Notes: generated by a model from the sequence alone, not told the origin. 64,000 bases of DNA from Vitellaria paradoxa (GCA_019916065.1 CM034240.1:16291894-16355893), one strand, 5' to 3'. Shown: positions 12,170 through 24,502, counted from the first letter of the stretch. Translations and numbers: made by a program.

Positions 12170-13070
12170 TAAATTCATTTTCATTTTTAGTTTTTCATCT
12201 TAGATTCATCTCCTCTCGTAATAAAATATGAATAGTGCTTTTTGGTGTGTAAAAAGTTAAAGAGTCAAGTGCATTTAATATTATATGTATATTTATTCTT
12301 ATTTTCTTAATCAACTCAATTGGTAAGATAAAAATAATTTAGTTTTTTTTCCCCATTAATTTTCTTTTGATTCATAAATTGTATTCTGGCTTTTTGATAT
12401 GGTTTAGTTTATGGGCTAAAAAAGGTCTGAAGTTAAAGCTCACAATCATGTCTTTTTGACTGGATGTATTATTTTGGAGGTAGGTGGCTGTAATGAGTAG
12501 GAAAGCCTGCTTAGGCTTAAGGTTTGGTAGGTGGGGTTGGCTTTTCATATTATTTTTCTTTTGACCGGAGTGTCAATTTGCACCACTGATGAAGTGAGAG
12601 AATCTGAGGTTTGATTTATTTAAGGATTTGAAGAGGCTCAAACAACTTTTGTACTTTGTCCATGTCTACATATATATATATATATATATATATGATTAAT
12701 GCTAGGTAATTAAAAAAATTATCAAAAAATATAATTATAATGATGTGCATAGTTGTGAGCCTATCGATCTAAAATAATAAACCTATAAAAATCTACTTTA
12801 ATTATAATACTATGAACGCAACATCATTCTAGTTTTATTTTTTTAGTAAATTTTGTTGGCCAATTTATCTAATAGTACTTTTTTATATTATTATTATTTT
12901 GTTCCTTTTTTGAAAAAAAAAATGAAAATTTTGCATCTAGAAATTATAATGCTCGATTTGAACATGGATTGTGAGTATCCTTACCATTGGGACTAATCCT
13001 TAATGGCCATCTATTAGATTTTAACCATTTAACATTACTTAAATCATGGTTACTTCATTTTTGAAACTTA
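11719..13070. other. Downstream region of EIN4 with microsatellites
   Basis: It contains the EIN4 3' UTR and AT-rich spacer. Simple repeats are (TA)n(CA)n at about 11848-11876, (AT)n followed by (GA)n at 12119-12166, and (AT)n at 12670-12693. No further gene was seen. Confidence 0.6.
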
Positions 13071-13074
13071 AGAA

Positions 13075-13195
13075 GCATTTAGAGTGATAAAAAGTGAGAT
13101 AATTTGTAAGTTTGTAATTCGTGTAGTGAGATAAAAAATGAATAATTTTTAATAATTTTTAAAATTTTTTAACATTTTTTAATACGTCAAACACA
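13075..13195 (-). mobile_element. MITE family B, copy B4
   Basis: The core TTTGTAATTCGTGTAGTGAG then ATAAAAAATGAATAATTTTT is in the same orientation as B1, and the right end is CGTCAAACACACT. A non-coding unit of ~120 bp. Confidence 0.55.
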
Positions 13196-13306
13196 CTATA
13201 TGTACTTATCTTAATGATTTAATCACATTATTATAATATGTGATAATAAAAAAAAATTAATAAGATTAATAATTAGACAATATGTGCTCTTTAATGTAAA
13301 TTATAC

Positions 13307-13308
<2 letters not shown>

Positions 13309-13336
<28 letters not shown>
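13309..13336. repeat. (GA)n microsatellite
   Basis: About 13 uninterrupted GA units. Confidence 0.95.
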
Positions 13337-13339
<3 letters not shown>

Positions 13340-13689
13340 CCTCTTGAACAACAAATAGACCAACATAAAAATGACGGACTCATTCTAAATGGGCTAACGA
13401 AAAGGGGAACCCACGTTAGAATTTGGTTGACACCTTGGCGGATTTGGATCATCTTCTTCCCTCCATGCTTTATTATTATGAAAGTTCATCACCTCATTAA
13501 ATGGAGAATTAATCATCAAGATGTGTTGGAATATTTATTTAGAAAACATAAATAATAGGCCACATATTGATAGTATTTGATAATAACATGATGAGCATTA
13601 ATGGTCTAAATGTGTCAAGTGTCTATTTAAATATATATAAATATATTTAGAGGTTCTAACACATGTTAATAACATTTAATAAGAACACG

Positions 13690-14590
13690 AGTAATTGTCC
13701 ATTTAAAAAAAATAAATATCCAATAATAATAATAATAAGATAAGTTTTTATAAATATTTGACACTTATTTGTCATAAAAAAAATAATAAACGATTTTTTT
13801 TAAAATGTCTTACACATCAATAAAATATTAAATCAAAACACGACCAATATCTAATTAATTTTAAAATAATCATATTTAAAAAAACTTTAATTAATTTGAA
13901 TACAACTTAAATATTGATTCCTCACTTAATGATGTGATGTGGTGTATATATATAATATGAAATGGAGCTCTTAATTTTAAAAATGGAATGAAGAAAAAAC
14001 ACATTAACATAACAAATATTTGTAAAAAATTAAGATGTGTTTTCATAAATATTTGACACTATCTGTCACAAAAAAATAATAATAAAAAATTTTTATAAAA
14101 TATTTCACACGTCTATAAAATATTGAATCAGAACACGACCAATATCTAATTAATTTTAAAATAATCATATTTAAAAATTTTTAATTAATTTACATCCATC
14201 TTAAATATTGATTCCTCACTTAATGATACGAGGTGACGTACATCCATGATATAAAATGAAACTCTTAATTCTAAATATGGAATGGAGAAAAAACACATTA
14301 CATGACAAATATCCATAAAAAAATAATAATGCATGTTTTCGTAAATATTTGACACTTATCTGTCATAAGAAAAATAGTAAACGAGCTTTTATAAAACGTT
14401 TGACATGTCAATAAAATTATTGAATCAGAACACAACTAATATCTAATTAATTTTAAAACAACCATACTTCAAAAAATTTTAATTAATTTGAATGCATCTT
14501 AAATATTGATTCTTCACTTATTGATGTGATGTGACATACATCCATGATATGGAATGAAAATCTCAATTCTAAACATGGAATGGAGAAAAT
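13690..14590. repeat. ~295-bp tandem repeat, about three copies
   Basis: The marker segment CACTTAATGATGTGATGTGG recurs in varied form at about 13923, 14217 and 14515, spaced 294 and 298 bp. Between markers each unit carries, in the same order, TTGACACTTATCTGTCA, ATCAGAACACGACCAATATC, TAATTAATTTTAAAATAATC and AATATTGATTCCTCACTTA. The first unit lacks its start. No ORF is conserved between units. This is satellite-like tandem duplication. Confidence 0.8.
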
Positions 14591-14924
14591 CTTAATTTAT
14601 AATAGACCTGAGGGTTGACATAGAAGTAAAAGTAATCTCATAACATCAACCCCTCATCTACTAGATTTTAATCAAACAGCCCAAAAAACTCAATTTTTTT
14701 TTTTTTTATATAAAATCATGGACTTCTTTATTTGATTTGATTAAATCCAATGGATTAAAAAAGCTCGATTATTTTTTTTTTAAATTAGATCATTTGATCC
14801 TATTATTAATGCTATTATTTATTTATTTTTTATGCAGACTATCATATATTTTCTATCCATAGATAACTTTGTTTCACATACTGTCAATCCGTAAGATAAC
14901 TTCGTTTCTTTTACAAAGGAAAGT

Positions 14925-15240
14925 TGGGAAACTATCTAATCCAATAAGATAAGAAAGATCAATTAGTCAAGGAATCCGGAGAGTGAAGAGAGTGAAGTTT
15001 AACCCACTAGTGGCTGAGATTAAGTCAATTAAGTGAAATCCGCTGGATTCTTTCTTAAATATATCTTGTTGGGACTTTCATCCACGACTGGAACTTCGCC
15101 CTACTGGATTCGTAAAGTAGCTTTTAGGCCTTTTCTTGCATGCAAAGGATTAGAGGCCCGCCATCTGCTAGCATTGTTGTTTGGAATCGATTCTTTATCA
15201 ATGGCCCACCCTTTCTTTGAACCTTGTCAATGATCGAACT
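14925..15240. other. GC-richer segment, possible organelle-derived DNA
   Basis: This ~300-bp stretch is clearly less AT-rich than its surroundings and has no sign of a nuclear gene. Its style (GGAATCCGGAGAGTGAAGAG, ACCCACTAGTGGCTGAGATT) recalls plant mitochondrial spacer DNA. A 66-codon open frame on the + strand (15033-15233) shows no recognisable domain. Origin from mitochondrial DNA is only an inference. Confidence 0.25.
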
Positions 15241-15470
15241 TAAAGATATGAACTAAGTGCCATTTGATGAGTAACTGAGAACAAAGGAGAGCGATATAGA
15301 AATAATGAAGTAATGAAAGAGGAAGTCTTAAAAATTTTGACCGTGAACTTACTTGCACATATACTGTCAATCGATAAGACAACATTTTTTTTTTTTTTTT
15401 AACAAAGGGGAAGGTAAGGTAAAAATTTTGTCCATGAACTTACTTGCACTCCAACGAAACGAAAGGTGGG

Positions 15471-18400
15471 TCATTCGATGAGTAACTTCATGGGTGACTT
15501 CTTGAATTTCCCATGAACCCATACCCTCCTCATGATCTTGTTTTTCCTCCGATTCACCGATTTGATACAACAGTATTCAAGCTCAATCTGCAGAGAGCAC
15601 AAGATTAATTAATGACAGCCGCCAGTCAAAATTTAACAAATAGTCCTGTGTTTGGGAAAGAATTTAAAAGTATAACATTTACTCACGTTTCATAAGAATG
15701 TTTTTCAAATAATACGAGTCAAAGTGTGTTCCAGAAAATATTACGTCGAAACAAACTGAATCTAAAGGAAAGAGAGGAAACACCAGAGAAACTACAATTG
15801 CATTCCTACGTATGTGGCCCAAAAAAAGGAAAATGAATGAAGGGAAAATAACTTTCTTTTGTTTTGTTTAAGAAGGAAAAAGCTTTCCCAACATTTCATG
15901 TCAAAACTGGGTAGCAACTTGTGTTGAAACCTGTGATTTGGACAAAGTTCATCTCAGTACGCATGATATGATCCACGTTACATTTTCACACATCTGTTTT
16001 GATATCTATATACAATTACGGTAAAATAATTCCTCTCGACTTTCGAATAGATTCTCTTTGATATATCTTTTTCCCTTCCAAATCAAGAACTATACAAAAG
16101 GAAGAAAAGTTGACGTTTTTACTCCCTTCACTTGCAAATGATGCTAAGTGGGCATCAGTTTTACTTAGCAGCAGCCGTAATGATATCATTAACATCTACC
16201 ATAACATATATTCTGATTGACATAGGCTATTATTAACATCAAACTGACAGAAACAAGATCAGTACCTCGGTAAAGCCAGCACGTGCAAAGAGATGCCTCA
16301 CAGTATCCAAACAAAAATAGTAAGAACGAGTTCCATCAGATCGGATGTACTCCCTGAATCCCACCCTTTTGTCGGGCTCAAATCGAAGCATTGTCATATC
16401 ATAGAGGCCTGTGTTTTATTACACTGTCAATTTTGGCATCTTCCAACATATGGTACAGAAAATAAAGTGGTAAACTAATACAAATTTTAGTTGTATCTGG
16501 TAACCCAACAAATCACCAAAAACTATTATTTCATTTAGCGAAACGTGAACTTCAAATGAATGAATTTCAGACTAAAATTTAAAAAAATATAAATAACTAC
16601 TTTCGCATGATTTCAAATCCACTCAAATCTATCATTATACAACATGTCGACCCTTTCATTAGGGTCAAGTCCATTCACTTCAAATCCATAAATACAAACA
16701 CAACCTAAAAGTTCCACTGTCCCGCTCTTAAAATGCTTTTGATAGCAAAAAATCACTAGCAAGGGGGCCAGAATTTTCAGCCAAAATCAAGCCCAATAAA
16801 TAGAATCTTTAAAAAAATGGAAATACAATTTTTAAAATCATTGCAGCAAAATAAATGTTTTTCATGCGATACAACCAACAACCTACTAAAGATAAAACGA
16901 ATGCCAAATTCTCATTGTGAACAAATAGCCTTAATAAAATCCTTAGAAAAAACACACACATCATATTCTTTGGACAACTCTTGACTGGTATATAGTGTTT
17001 TTCATAGGGCAATTACCATAATCCCTGAATAAAAGTAGGCCACCAGGTTTTAATACAGAAAAACATGCTTCAATAGCGGTTGGCATCCTGTGGAGTGGCA
17101 CGGCTGACAGCGTGAATATCTGGCAAGTGCAAAATACGAGAACGGAAAAAAATCAGGTATCCTAAAATTGTCACATGCTTTGCTTCGAAGTGGCAGAAAT
17201 TAAAGGTCTGAGAAATTTTTATCAAATATTCATGTGGGTGTCTACGAGTAAGTTCTGAATTTCATTTACAAAATATATGAACTGCCTGACATTATTATAT
17301 CAGGCAATGAATGGGTTTGTCTGATTAGCTTTTTTTTTTTTTGGGGGGGGGGGGGGTAATCTGATTTTAAACAGTTCTTGAAAATCTTTTTTTTTTTTTG
17401 ATAGTTAAGTGGGGAGGGGGCTCCGGGTTTTGAACCCGGGTGATGAGCGGCCAAATAAGGGTCTCAGCCACTGGACCAACAGTTCTTGAAAATCTTAATT
17501 TGTAATATTAACACACATTCAAGGGTGTTTATGCATAAGTTTGAAATGATGTATCAAAATCAAAAAAATCAGTAATAATTGACTCATTTGGGAAAATGGG
17601 AAAATTTATCCGGTAATGGGCACACATATGAAGTCTAAACTGCCAAAATTACGGTAGAATGTTGCTTGGCACATCCAATAAGCAATCAGCCAGCTTTCAC
17701 GACATGCACTCAGGGAAAACTTAAGATTAAACGAAGTTGTTATCATTTTAGTTCTACAAAGAATTTCACTCAATGACTCGTATCAAACACCTGAATATTC
17801 AGAACACCACAATTTTCCCCTATGTTTTCCCCCCTTAACTTTTTCTTTGTATATGTAAATTATATAATATATATTATTAAACTAAACATTACAAAAATTA
17901 AACTATAAACCCTAGCTTGCCAAGATCAAAATCACTTCAAACTTGGTTTACCCATGGGTACTTTAAAAAATAAACAAATAAAGGTGGCCTAGTGGCTCCT
18001 GTATATGTGGGGTCTAGGGAGGGGCAACCTACTTAATCTTACCAAGTAGCTAGAGAGTTTGATTTCAAGTATTGAGCCCATAACCTCCAAGACACAAACA
18101 AGAAACCTCACCATTGCATGAAGGCTCACCCTCTTTTTAAATAAATAAATAAAAATTCAAAAAATCAAACTTGGTTTCTATTTTTAGGATCCACTTGAAC
18201 AATTCTATATTAGAAGGGAATAAACCTATAGAAATTTTTGTAGACAGAATACTTTGATTGAAAAGGTTGGGAAGGCCAGAAAAATAAAATAAACTAAAAT
18301 CATAAGATTTAAATAACAATGCTGCACACATCAAATTCAATATTGGAAAAGATATCAAGATAAAAATATCTATTGAAATGCCTGGAACCTAACAATAAAA

Positions 18401-21400
18401 GTGACCAACGTGTTTGGATGGCAAAATAAAAGAACAAGTTGGTGTAAAAGTGACACGTGGCGAAATTTGATTGGAGGAAGTCAAAAAAAGTTAATAACTT
18501 TTTTTAACTTTTGATGGAGTTTGGTAAACCAAACACCCACCCAACAGTTCAAATGAGATGTTAAAACTTAAAAGTCAAAACAACAATTAGCTAAAAAAGG
18601 CTTCTTTATGGTCACTTGAAAAACTTAGAAGTCCACTTCAATTCATCATATGCAAATTATAAATAGGAAACGACTTAATGTATATAAGAGGAATAGAATT
18701 ATAAAAAAGAACTTTTACCTCAATGGATCACCCTTTTACACAAGGTTAATAGATTTGTCTTTGTTTTGAACTATTTGAAAAAGAAAAAGGTACTAAGCAA
18801 TTTAGTTGATGGTAAAGCATTCAACTCAAAATCAAATCAATTGATGATGAGTAGAGACCTAAGAAGGATCTTATACTTGTTTGAAATGATTGATTTTACC
18901 GATGTGAGATAAATCCTAACATGTTTCTTCATATGCACCCCTGCTTACATGTGGAGGAGCAAACAAGTGCACCAATTACAAGAAATCAACAACTAAATAA
19001 TTGAGATGAAAAGGGGGATGAATCCTCCCCAAATCTAACTCTGGTACCATATTAAAGCATCTAGCTCAAAACCAATTGGCCATTAGTAGAAAGGCCCCAT
19101 TAAGAAGTTATACCAGTCTGGAAGAGTTGATTTTACCGATATGGGATAAATTTCCAACAATTGAATTTATATTCGTTACTATATCAATGGAAAAGTTACA
19201 AGGTGTTTATTTCTAAAATAGCACAAAGGAACATGTAGCTTATGTTGAATTTTAATGCACCCAATTGAAAGAAAAATGTGAAGATGGGAACAATTGGCAT
19301 TGTAAGAACTTTTGAAATTATAGCACAATTTTTAAAACAAATACATTTCAACTTAACATAATCTTAGTCCCAAACTTTTTGTCATGTGTTATGTTTTCCA
19401 TAATATTATATAAAATCAAGTATTTTCTCACAATTTTAGTTCATGCAATTTTAAGTCTATCTTTTGTCCTCTTAATCCTTTCTATTTAGATTGACCCACT
19501 CTTCCCTTGTAGCAATATTTAATTGATTGATTGTAATAGTTTCATAATCCGAAGGATTCCTATCTATATAAATAGGTTAAGATTGAACTAATAATTTACA
19601 AGCTATTCCATTCAACTCTTATTTATTGACAAGTTACATAAACCACTTGAGGCATTTCTCTATTTTAACTACCAGCTTGAATCCTATAAATGACATCCTC
19701 TTCAATCATTTTATCTATATGAATAATTGATTCAAGAAATCGAAAATGGCCACTTTTGGGTATTTTTTGAACATCATTTTTTACTATACCCCCATTCGTA
19801 ATTTTAATTTTATCACCCCAAAACAAAAGATATCTACAGAACAAGATTCTGTCAAGATCTATGGATCTCCCCAGCATATAAGTGAGACTCCATCCAAATT
19901 TGCCACTCATCGGGCGACGCCTTATTTTCTATGAACATCTCACCACTGAATGATGAACTTTGCTAGTTTTCACCTCCGACGCAACCAGGAGAGAACACAA
20001 GGTCAAGCCAAGCCTGCCTGAATTGAATTCATATCTCCTTCATCTGGTCGAGAAGGGAGAAAGCCCAAAACAAAGGATATCTACATAAGATATTTATTTT
20101 AAAATTATACCCATTGTCTTACCTAAAAGCTTAAACTACTAAAGAAAGGCACAAAATTATTATTTCATATTCTCAACATTCCCCCTCAAGTGTGGCCAAA
20201 CTTGTTTTTCTTAGGGCCAAACACATGAAACTATTGACTATTAGATTGGCCGTGAAATTTGAACTCAAAACCTTTGATTACTCTAATACCATATTAACTT
20301 ATTAGCTACCATCTCATTTAAAACTTTAAAATATTAGATATGGGCTAAGAAGCACGAACATCGAATCCAGACACCAACATGACACGACACGACACGGATG
20401 AGTCGACTTGGTGATTTTAAAAAATATAGGACATGACATGGCGAAGATTAGGCAATAAAACATATTTTTATACATTTTTTATATGTTTTAGATATTAATA
20501 CTTTATTCAAATATAATAGAGAATGTAATATAATACTAATTAAAATTAAGAATCATGTATTCCATAGCTTGAAAGTCAACAAGAAAGTAAAATAATGATT
20601 AGATTCGATCCAAAATGATAATAACTATTCTATAGTTTAAAAGTCAACAAATAAGTCACATAATGATTACATTATATCCAAAATGATAACTAAAAAAATC
20701 ATTCTAACAAAATATTGTTTTGTGAATCTATAAACCAAAATGTAATTACATTTCACCAAATCATCCAAATATAAAATGATAAACAAAGTTTATTTATTTT
20801 TTATAATTTACTTATACACAAGTCAACCTCACTTAAAGCTTTCATATATTATAAGAAAGATCCTACTGCGTCCAAAATGAATATGTGACATGTCCTAATA
20901 AATAATAATAATAATAAAAAATGACCCGACAAGCAAGTCGGAGATGCATCCAATGTTAGTCCACCGCGAGTCCTTCTCCTAAGTGAGTCCGACTCACATA
21001 TGACACCCTTGAAGATGAGTACATGCTTCCTAGGATATGGGTAGCTTTTGCTACTTATATTATTATTTTATACTCTCAACCTATACAAAATAATGTCCAG
21101 TTGAAAACACACAACAAAAATCAAATGTGATAAAATTCACATCAAGTTTTAAAAGACTAGCCACATACCAGGGTAATAAAATCTACCCCACCAAGGCAGC
21201 ATTTACTTCCCTCCAAAGAAGGAGAGCCATTCAAGCCAGCCCCTTTCTTGTCTTTAACATCTGAAAGAGCAGATGAAATTGGCTGAGTTCCAGGTGATTA
21301 TTTGCACAAAATTATGGGCTTTACAAAGCAATGGACAAAGTAAGAACCTGGAATGCAAATGTCCTGTGTTTGCAGAATGACTTTCCTGCAAGGATTGCAG

Positions 21401-24400
21401 GCCAACCACTTCGGAAACCCAGTAATAGAAAAATCACAAGTGAATGGATGAAAGCGATTTTCTACCAAGACTAGATTGGCAGAATCAATCATTTCTTCAA
21501 CCCTTTTAAGAGCCTCAATGCTACAATCACAAGCGTATACATTGATGTTCTTGTTGCCACTAGAACCAATGTTTAAGGGAGAAAAAAACAATCAGGAATA
21601 AGACCAGAAGCATCCAAAAGGCTAGAAAATTAAATTAATCTCTGTAAATTAACATGCTAGTAAAGATCACAAATAGCTATCCTTAAAACCTTTTACAGGC
21701 CAAAACAAAGAGATATGTGATCAAATCCCAAAGCCTAGAAAAAACACAGGACACCGCCGCATAGGAAGGGCATTTATCTCCACACCTCCATCTTCCCAAA
21801 TAACCTACTTCCAAACTGCCATGCAGGAGGAAGTATTCCCAACAGCAGGAAATTTAAGAGTGGAAGAATGCAAACTCTGAAAGGTTAATTTTCTTTCCCT
21901 ATCAGTTGTTGCAAGTCATAACTTAGCACTGAAATGGCCGAAGGATTCTATTTGCTAAGAGAATGAAGCAAAACAGCAGTGAAATATCTAGTTTTCCTTT
22001 GAAAGGCATCATCACACAATAAAGCACACCATAATATAATGCAAGATACTGAAACAATAAGTTGTGTCAACAGGTTTGTAAAGTTCTTCATATATGTTTT
22101 TTTACAATTTTTTGAGGAAAAGATATGAAATGTCACATTCCACTATACAATAAATTGTGATCATTATATCGTAAAAATATTATTAATATCATCTTAGTAA
22201 ATTTTTAGACATTTATTCTGTTTATCGAAAAAAATTAGACCTTCATTTCTTGAACATCCTATGCACTTCTAGAATCATTTGCCCTCACATCCAATAAAAC
22301 TGTGTTATTTTGTCAACCTTGCAATATGTTGTTCATGCTAAAATTGATACTTGTTCCTTCACGTGAATGATTGTAAAATTTTAATAAATTTAATTAGTCA
22401 ATTATTAGGCTATTATACATTTAAATAAATTTCAACATATGAATCAAACATTTCTATGTATTTCAACTTCCTTTTTCCAGCTTTCCAAAACATTTTTATT
22501 TTCATGATAATAAAAACAACATATAGATCCTATTGCTTCTCTAAAGTTGAAATGCTTCATGATGGATTTATAAGTCTACCAAGTTGCACAAGTCTTTGTG
22601 CGCATAAGCATGCATCTACTAACCATTAGTCCTGTTGCAGTCTTAACAATTAATAGAGCTATGTTTTCAATTTTCTGGGTTACTATATCAGCAAGTATGT
22701 GTTCTATGGTGTTTTGGTTTTCGCAAAGCCTATTAAAAGGCCTACCCATTTTACAATAAAATCAACCTCAAGAAAGAACTAATTAGAGATAAGAATCAAT
22801 ACAATCTTCATAAGGCTACCAAAATGGAGTAATCTAGGGCTTTGATACAAGAGGTTTGGTTCAGGGGAGGGTACCAAGCTGGTGAGGGAGGATATTGGGA
22901 AAATCACTTTAAGCAATAAGAATTTGGAACAAAGCCTAGTGGGGAGACTGGGTGGATCAAATGCAGTGCCGGTGAGCATTAATGAACTAAGACAATGGTT
23001 AACCACATATTATTTCCGTAGCTCAAACAAGGGAGCCCATAGAATTTATGCAAGAACTGAAAATATGCAATATCAATTACAGTTCGTATGAATTCAAGAA
23101 ATTTACTTGTCCAAAAAAAATCAGGAAATTCAATGAATTACCGTAGTATCGGTAGAATGGTACTGCCATTACCACATCCTACCTCCAAAAGCTTTGAATG
23201 TTCATCACATGATAATAGTTCAGGAAATTCCTTCAACAAGTATCGCCTCTCCTGCAACCCACAATCAAATTTAGTATTAGACATGCAGAAACTTCAACTA
23301 AAGTTACAAAAGCAAATGCAGTAGAATAGCATGTTTCCATATAATTCAAAGACCTATACTTGTATTACATTTCCATATTCTCTATAAAATACAAAAATTG
23401 TTTTAGGTTGGGCTTAACCCTAACTGAAAACCAACAATACAAAATAAACAAAAATTTACTCTTCAATCTACATAAAGGAAACTCGGCACTTCAAATGCCC
23501 TCCTAGTTCGCTCTCCCCAAAGAAGCCACATCGAACAAAAGGGTGTTATCCACCTCACCAACTTATGCTTCTTCCTATTTCATTATCCCCAACTTATACC
23601 TTCCTCCTATCTCCCACCTTACCCCCCCACCAACCACATAATGCCACTTAGATCTTTTCCAACATGCCAAACAAATTCAAACTTTAAGAACAAAAATCCC
23701 TTTAAAACAGCACCATGGAGTAAAATATGAGGGATGCCATCTTCTCTTCTGATTACCATTGGTAATGAGCTTCCTATGAAAATCAGATCACACAGGAGAT
23801 CTCGCCTTTATGGGTGCTCCACAAAACCAAATCCAAGTCCAAGACCAATCACCCCTACCTTACCATCAACTAATTCAGAAACAATGATTAAGCAGTTTAA
23901 GGATAGCAATGTTATAGGAAACCTAAAATGAAAGCAGCAATCAACTACTCGGAGCAAAAACTATTAGAATTGATACTAATCCCAGCAAATTTTAAGAAAG
24001 AATGAGGCTTAGGATTTAGGTTTTAGCTTAGTTGAATACTGACAACAAGAGAAATATTTAGAAAAAATGGAGCTTCCGACTCAATCAATCATTCGGGTTG
24101 AAGCCTCAATACTCTTCAAATTCAATAACAGAATAACACCACAATTCAATACCCACGGGCAAGCAAGCCTTTCAGGGTATATAGACACAAAATATAAATG
24201 CATAGACAACTGGTTAAACATCAACATGCATAGTCAGGGAGTAGAGAGAGAGAGAGAGAGAGAGAGAGAACCTTAAAGAATTTTCCGGTGGAGTGACGAG
24301 CATGAAAGTGGTTCCACGCGTCAGAGTCCGGGAAAGGAGACGACAACGACGACCCAGAAGAGAGAGATTGAGAGGAAGAGGGATTAGCATCGACATGGAA

Positions 24401-24502
24401 AGGTAACAAGTGGTAGCGAAGAGAGGGGTCGCTTTCGATCTCTTCCCTCAGTTGATCCCACTCGAAATCTTTGGAATGGTACACCGCTTCTTCTTCCCCC
24501 AT
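15471..24502 (-). CDS. METTL2/6/Trm140-type methyltransferase (probable tRNA m3C)
   Basis: Seven exons join in phase to 335 aa: 24502-24272, 23251-23142, 21559-21348, 21260-21169, 17119-17017, 16408-16266 and 15587-15471, all with GT-AG introns. The start is the first ATG of an open acidic N-terminus (MGEEEAVYHSKDFEWDQLRE). The signature AWNHFHARHSTGKFF is near residue 70. The SAM-binding motif I LLEVGCGNGS is at 98-107, the acidic residue D125 is in VYACDCS, and IFTLSAVPLHRMPTAIEAC with LKPGGLLLFRDYG fills about 216-250. RFEPDKRVGFREYIRSDGTR and VNRRKNKIMRR...VWVHGKF follow. Known members methylate C32 of certain tRNAs to 3-methylcytidine. The DFITLIFTLSAV variant resembles the Arabidopsis type that, as I recall, has a second C-terminal methyltransferase domain. 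Here a TGA follows KKSPMKLLIE, so only one domain is encoded. Introns 2 and 4 are long and full of repeats. Confidence 0.9.
17328..17356. repeat. T-run followed by G-run
   Basis: Twelve or so T are followed directly by about fourteen G in intron 4 of the methyltransferase gene. A 7-bp direct repeat TCTGATT lies on both sides (near 17320 and 17360), which could be the footprint of an inserted tail sequence. Confidence 0.7.
17389..17477 (-). mobile_element. Short tRNA-derived SINE with perfect 19-bp target duplication
   Basis: Read on the - strand, a tRNA-like head starts TGGTCCAGTGGCTGAGACCC (box A) and contains GGTTCAAAACC (box B) in a CCGGG-flanked loop. It ends CCCCACTTAACTATCA followed by an A-run of about a dozen. 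The target duplication AACAGTTCTTGAAAATCTT is present at 17370-17388 and 17478-17496 without mismatch. The element is only ~90 bp, about the tRNA-like region plus a tail. It lies in intron 4, in the same direction as the host gene. Confidence 0.85.
18409..18540 (-). mobile_element. MITE family A, copy A2
   Basis: Termini GTGTTTGGATGG and AACCAAACACCC form inverted repeats. The inside (GTGTAAAAGTGACACGTGGC, then AAATTTGATTGGAGGAAGT) is the reverse complement of the family A core. It sits in intron 4 of the methyltransferase gene. Confidence 0.6.
18780..19165. repeat. Diverged direct repeats of an unidentified element
   Basis: Two ~110-bp segments (18812-18922 and 19052-19160) share AGCATNYARCTCAAAA, then GATTTTACCGATRTGRGATAAA, ending in TCC(T)AACA. 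This pattern is common in plant dispersed repeats, but I cannot name the family. Confidence 0.4.
19665..19865 (-). mobile_element. RTE-like LINE fossil (reverse transcriptase C-terminal part)
   Basis: The minus strand reads KSGHFRFLESIIH followed by IDKMIEEDVIYRIQAG, close to the conserved plant LINE block (FRYLGS...IDEDV.HRI.AGW) after the polymerase core. The frame is open for 81 codons, but the flanks do not continue the domain and a Ser replaces the usual Trp. It lies in sense direction in intron 4 of the methyltransferase gene and could be another piece of the family found in the EIN4 intron. Confidence 0.65.
20345..21033. mobile_element. hAT-like non-autonomous TIR element with 8-bp target duplication
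   Basis: The target duplication GATATGGG is exact (20337-20344 and 21034-21041). Terminal inverted repeats are CTAAGAAGCACGAAC at the left and CTAGGAAGCATGTAC at the right, read inward. Subterminal GACACGACACGACACGG and GAGTCCGACTCAC repeats are present. No transposase is encoded, and the inside is AT-rich. Eight-base duplications fit hAT elements, but the termini are not the classical CAGGG type. Length 689 bp, inside intron 4 of the methyltransferase gene. Confidence 0.75.
22770..23091 (+). pseudogene. Retroelement ORF1-like remnant (DUF4283-like)
   Basis: On the + strand, antisense to the methyltransferase gene in intron 2, a 69-codon frame reads REDIGKITLSNKNLEQSLVG followed by RLGGSNAVPVSINELRQWLT. 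This pattern resembles the N-terminal domain found in ORF1 of plant L1-type retroelements and related gag-like proteins. Upstream codons continue in broken frames. The similarity is from memory of the family and weak. Confidence 0.3.
24242..24269. repeat. (GA)n microsatellite at splice donor
   Basis: Fourteen GA units on the + strand, i.e. (CT)n in the methyltransferase transcript, begin a few bases after the exon 1 donor GTTCTC. Confidence 0.95.

Noticed and set aside
17389..17477. tRNA gene
   Set aside because: A and B boxes are present, but the acceptor stem does not close, there is a poly(A) tail, and a 19-bp target duplication shows it is a SINE.
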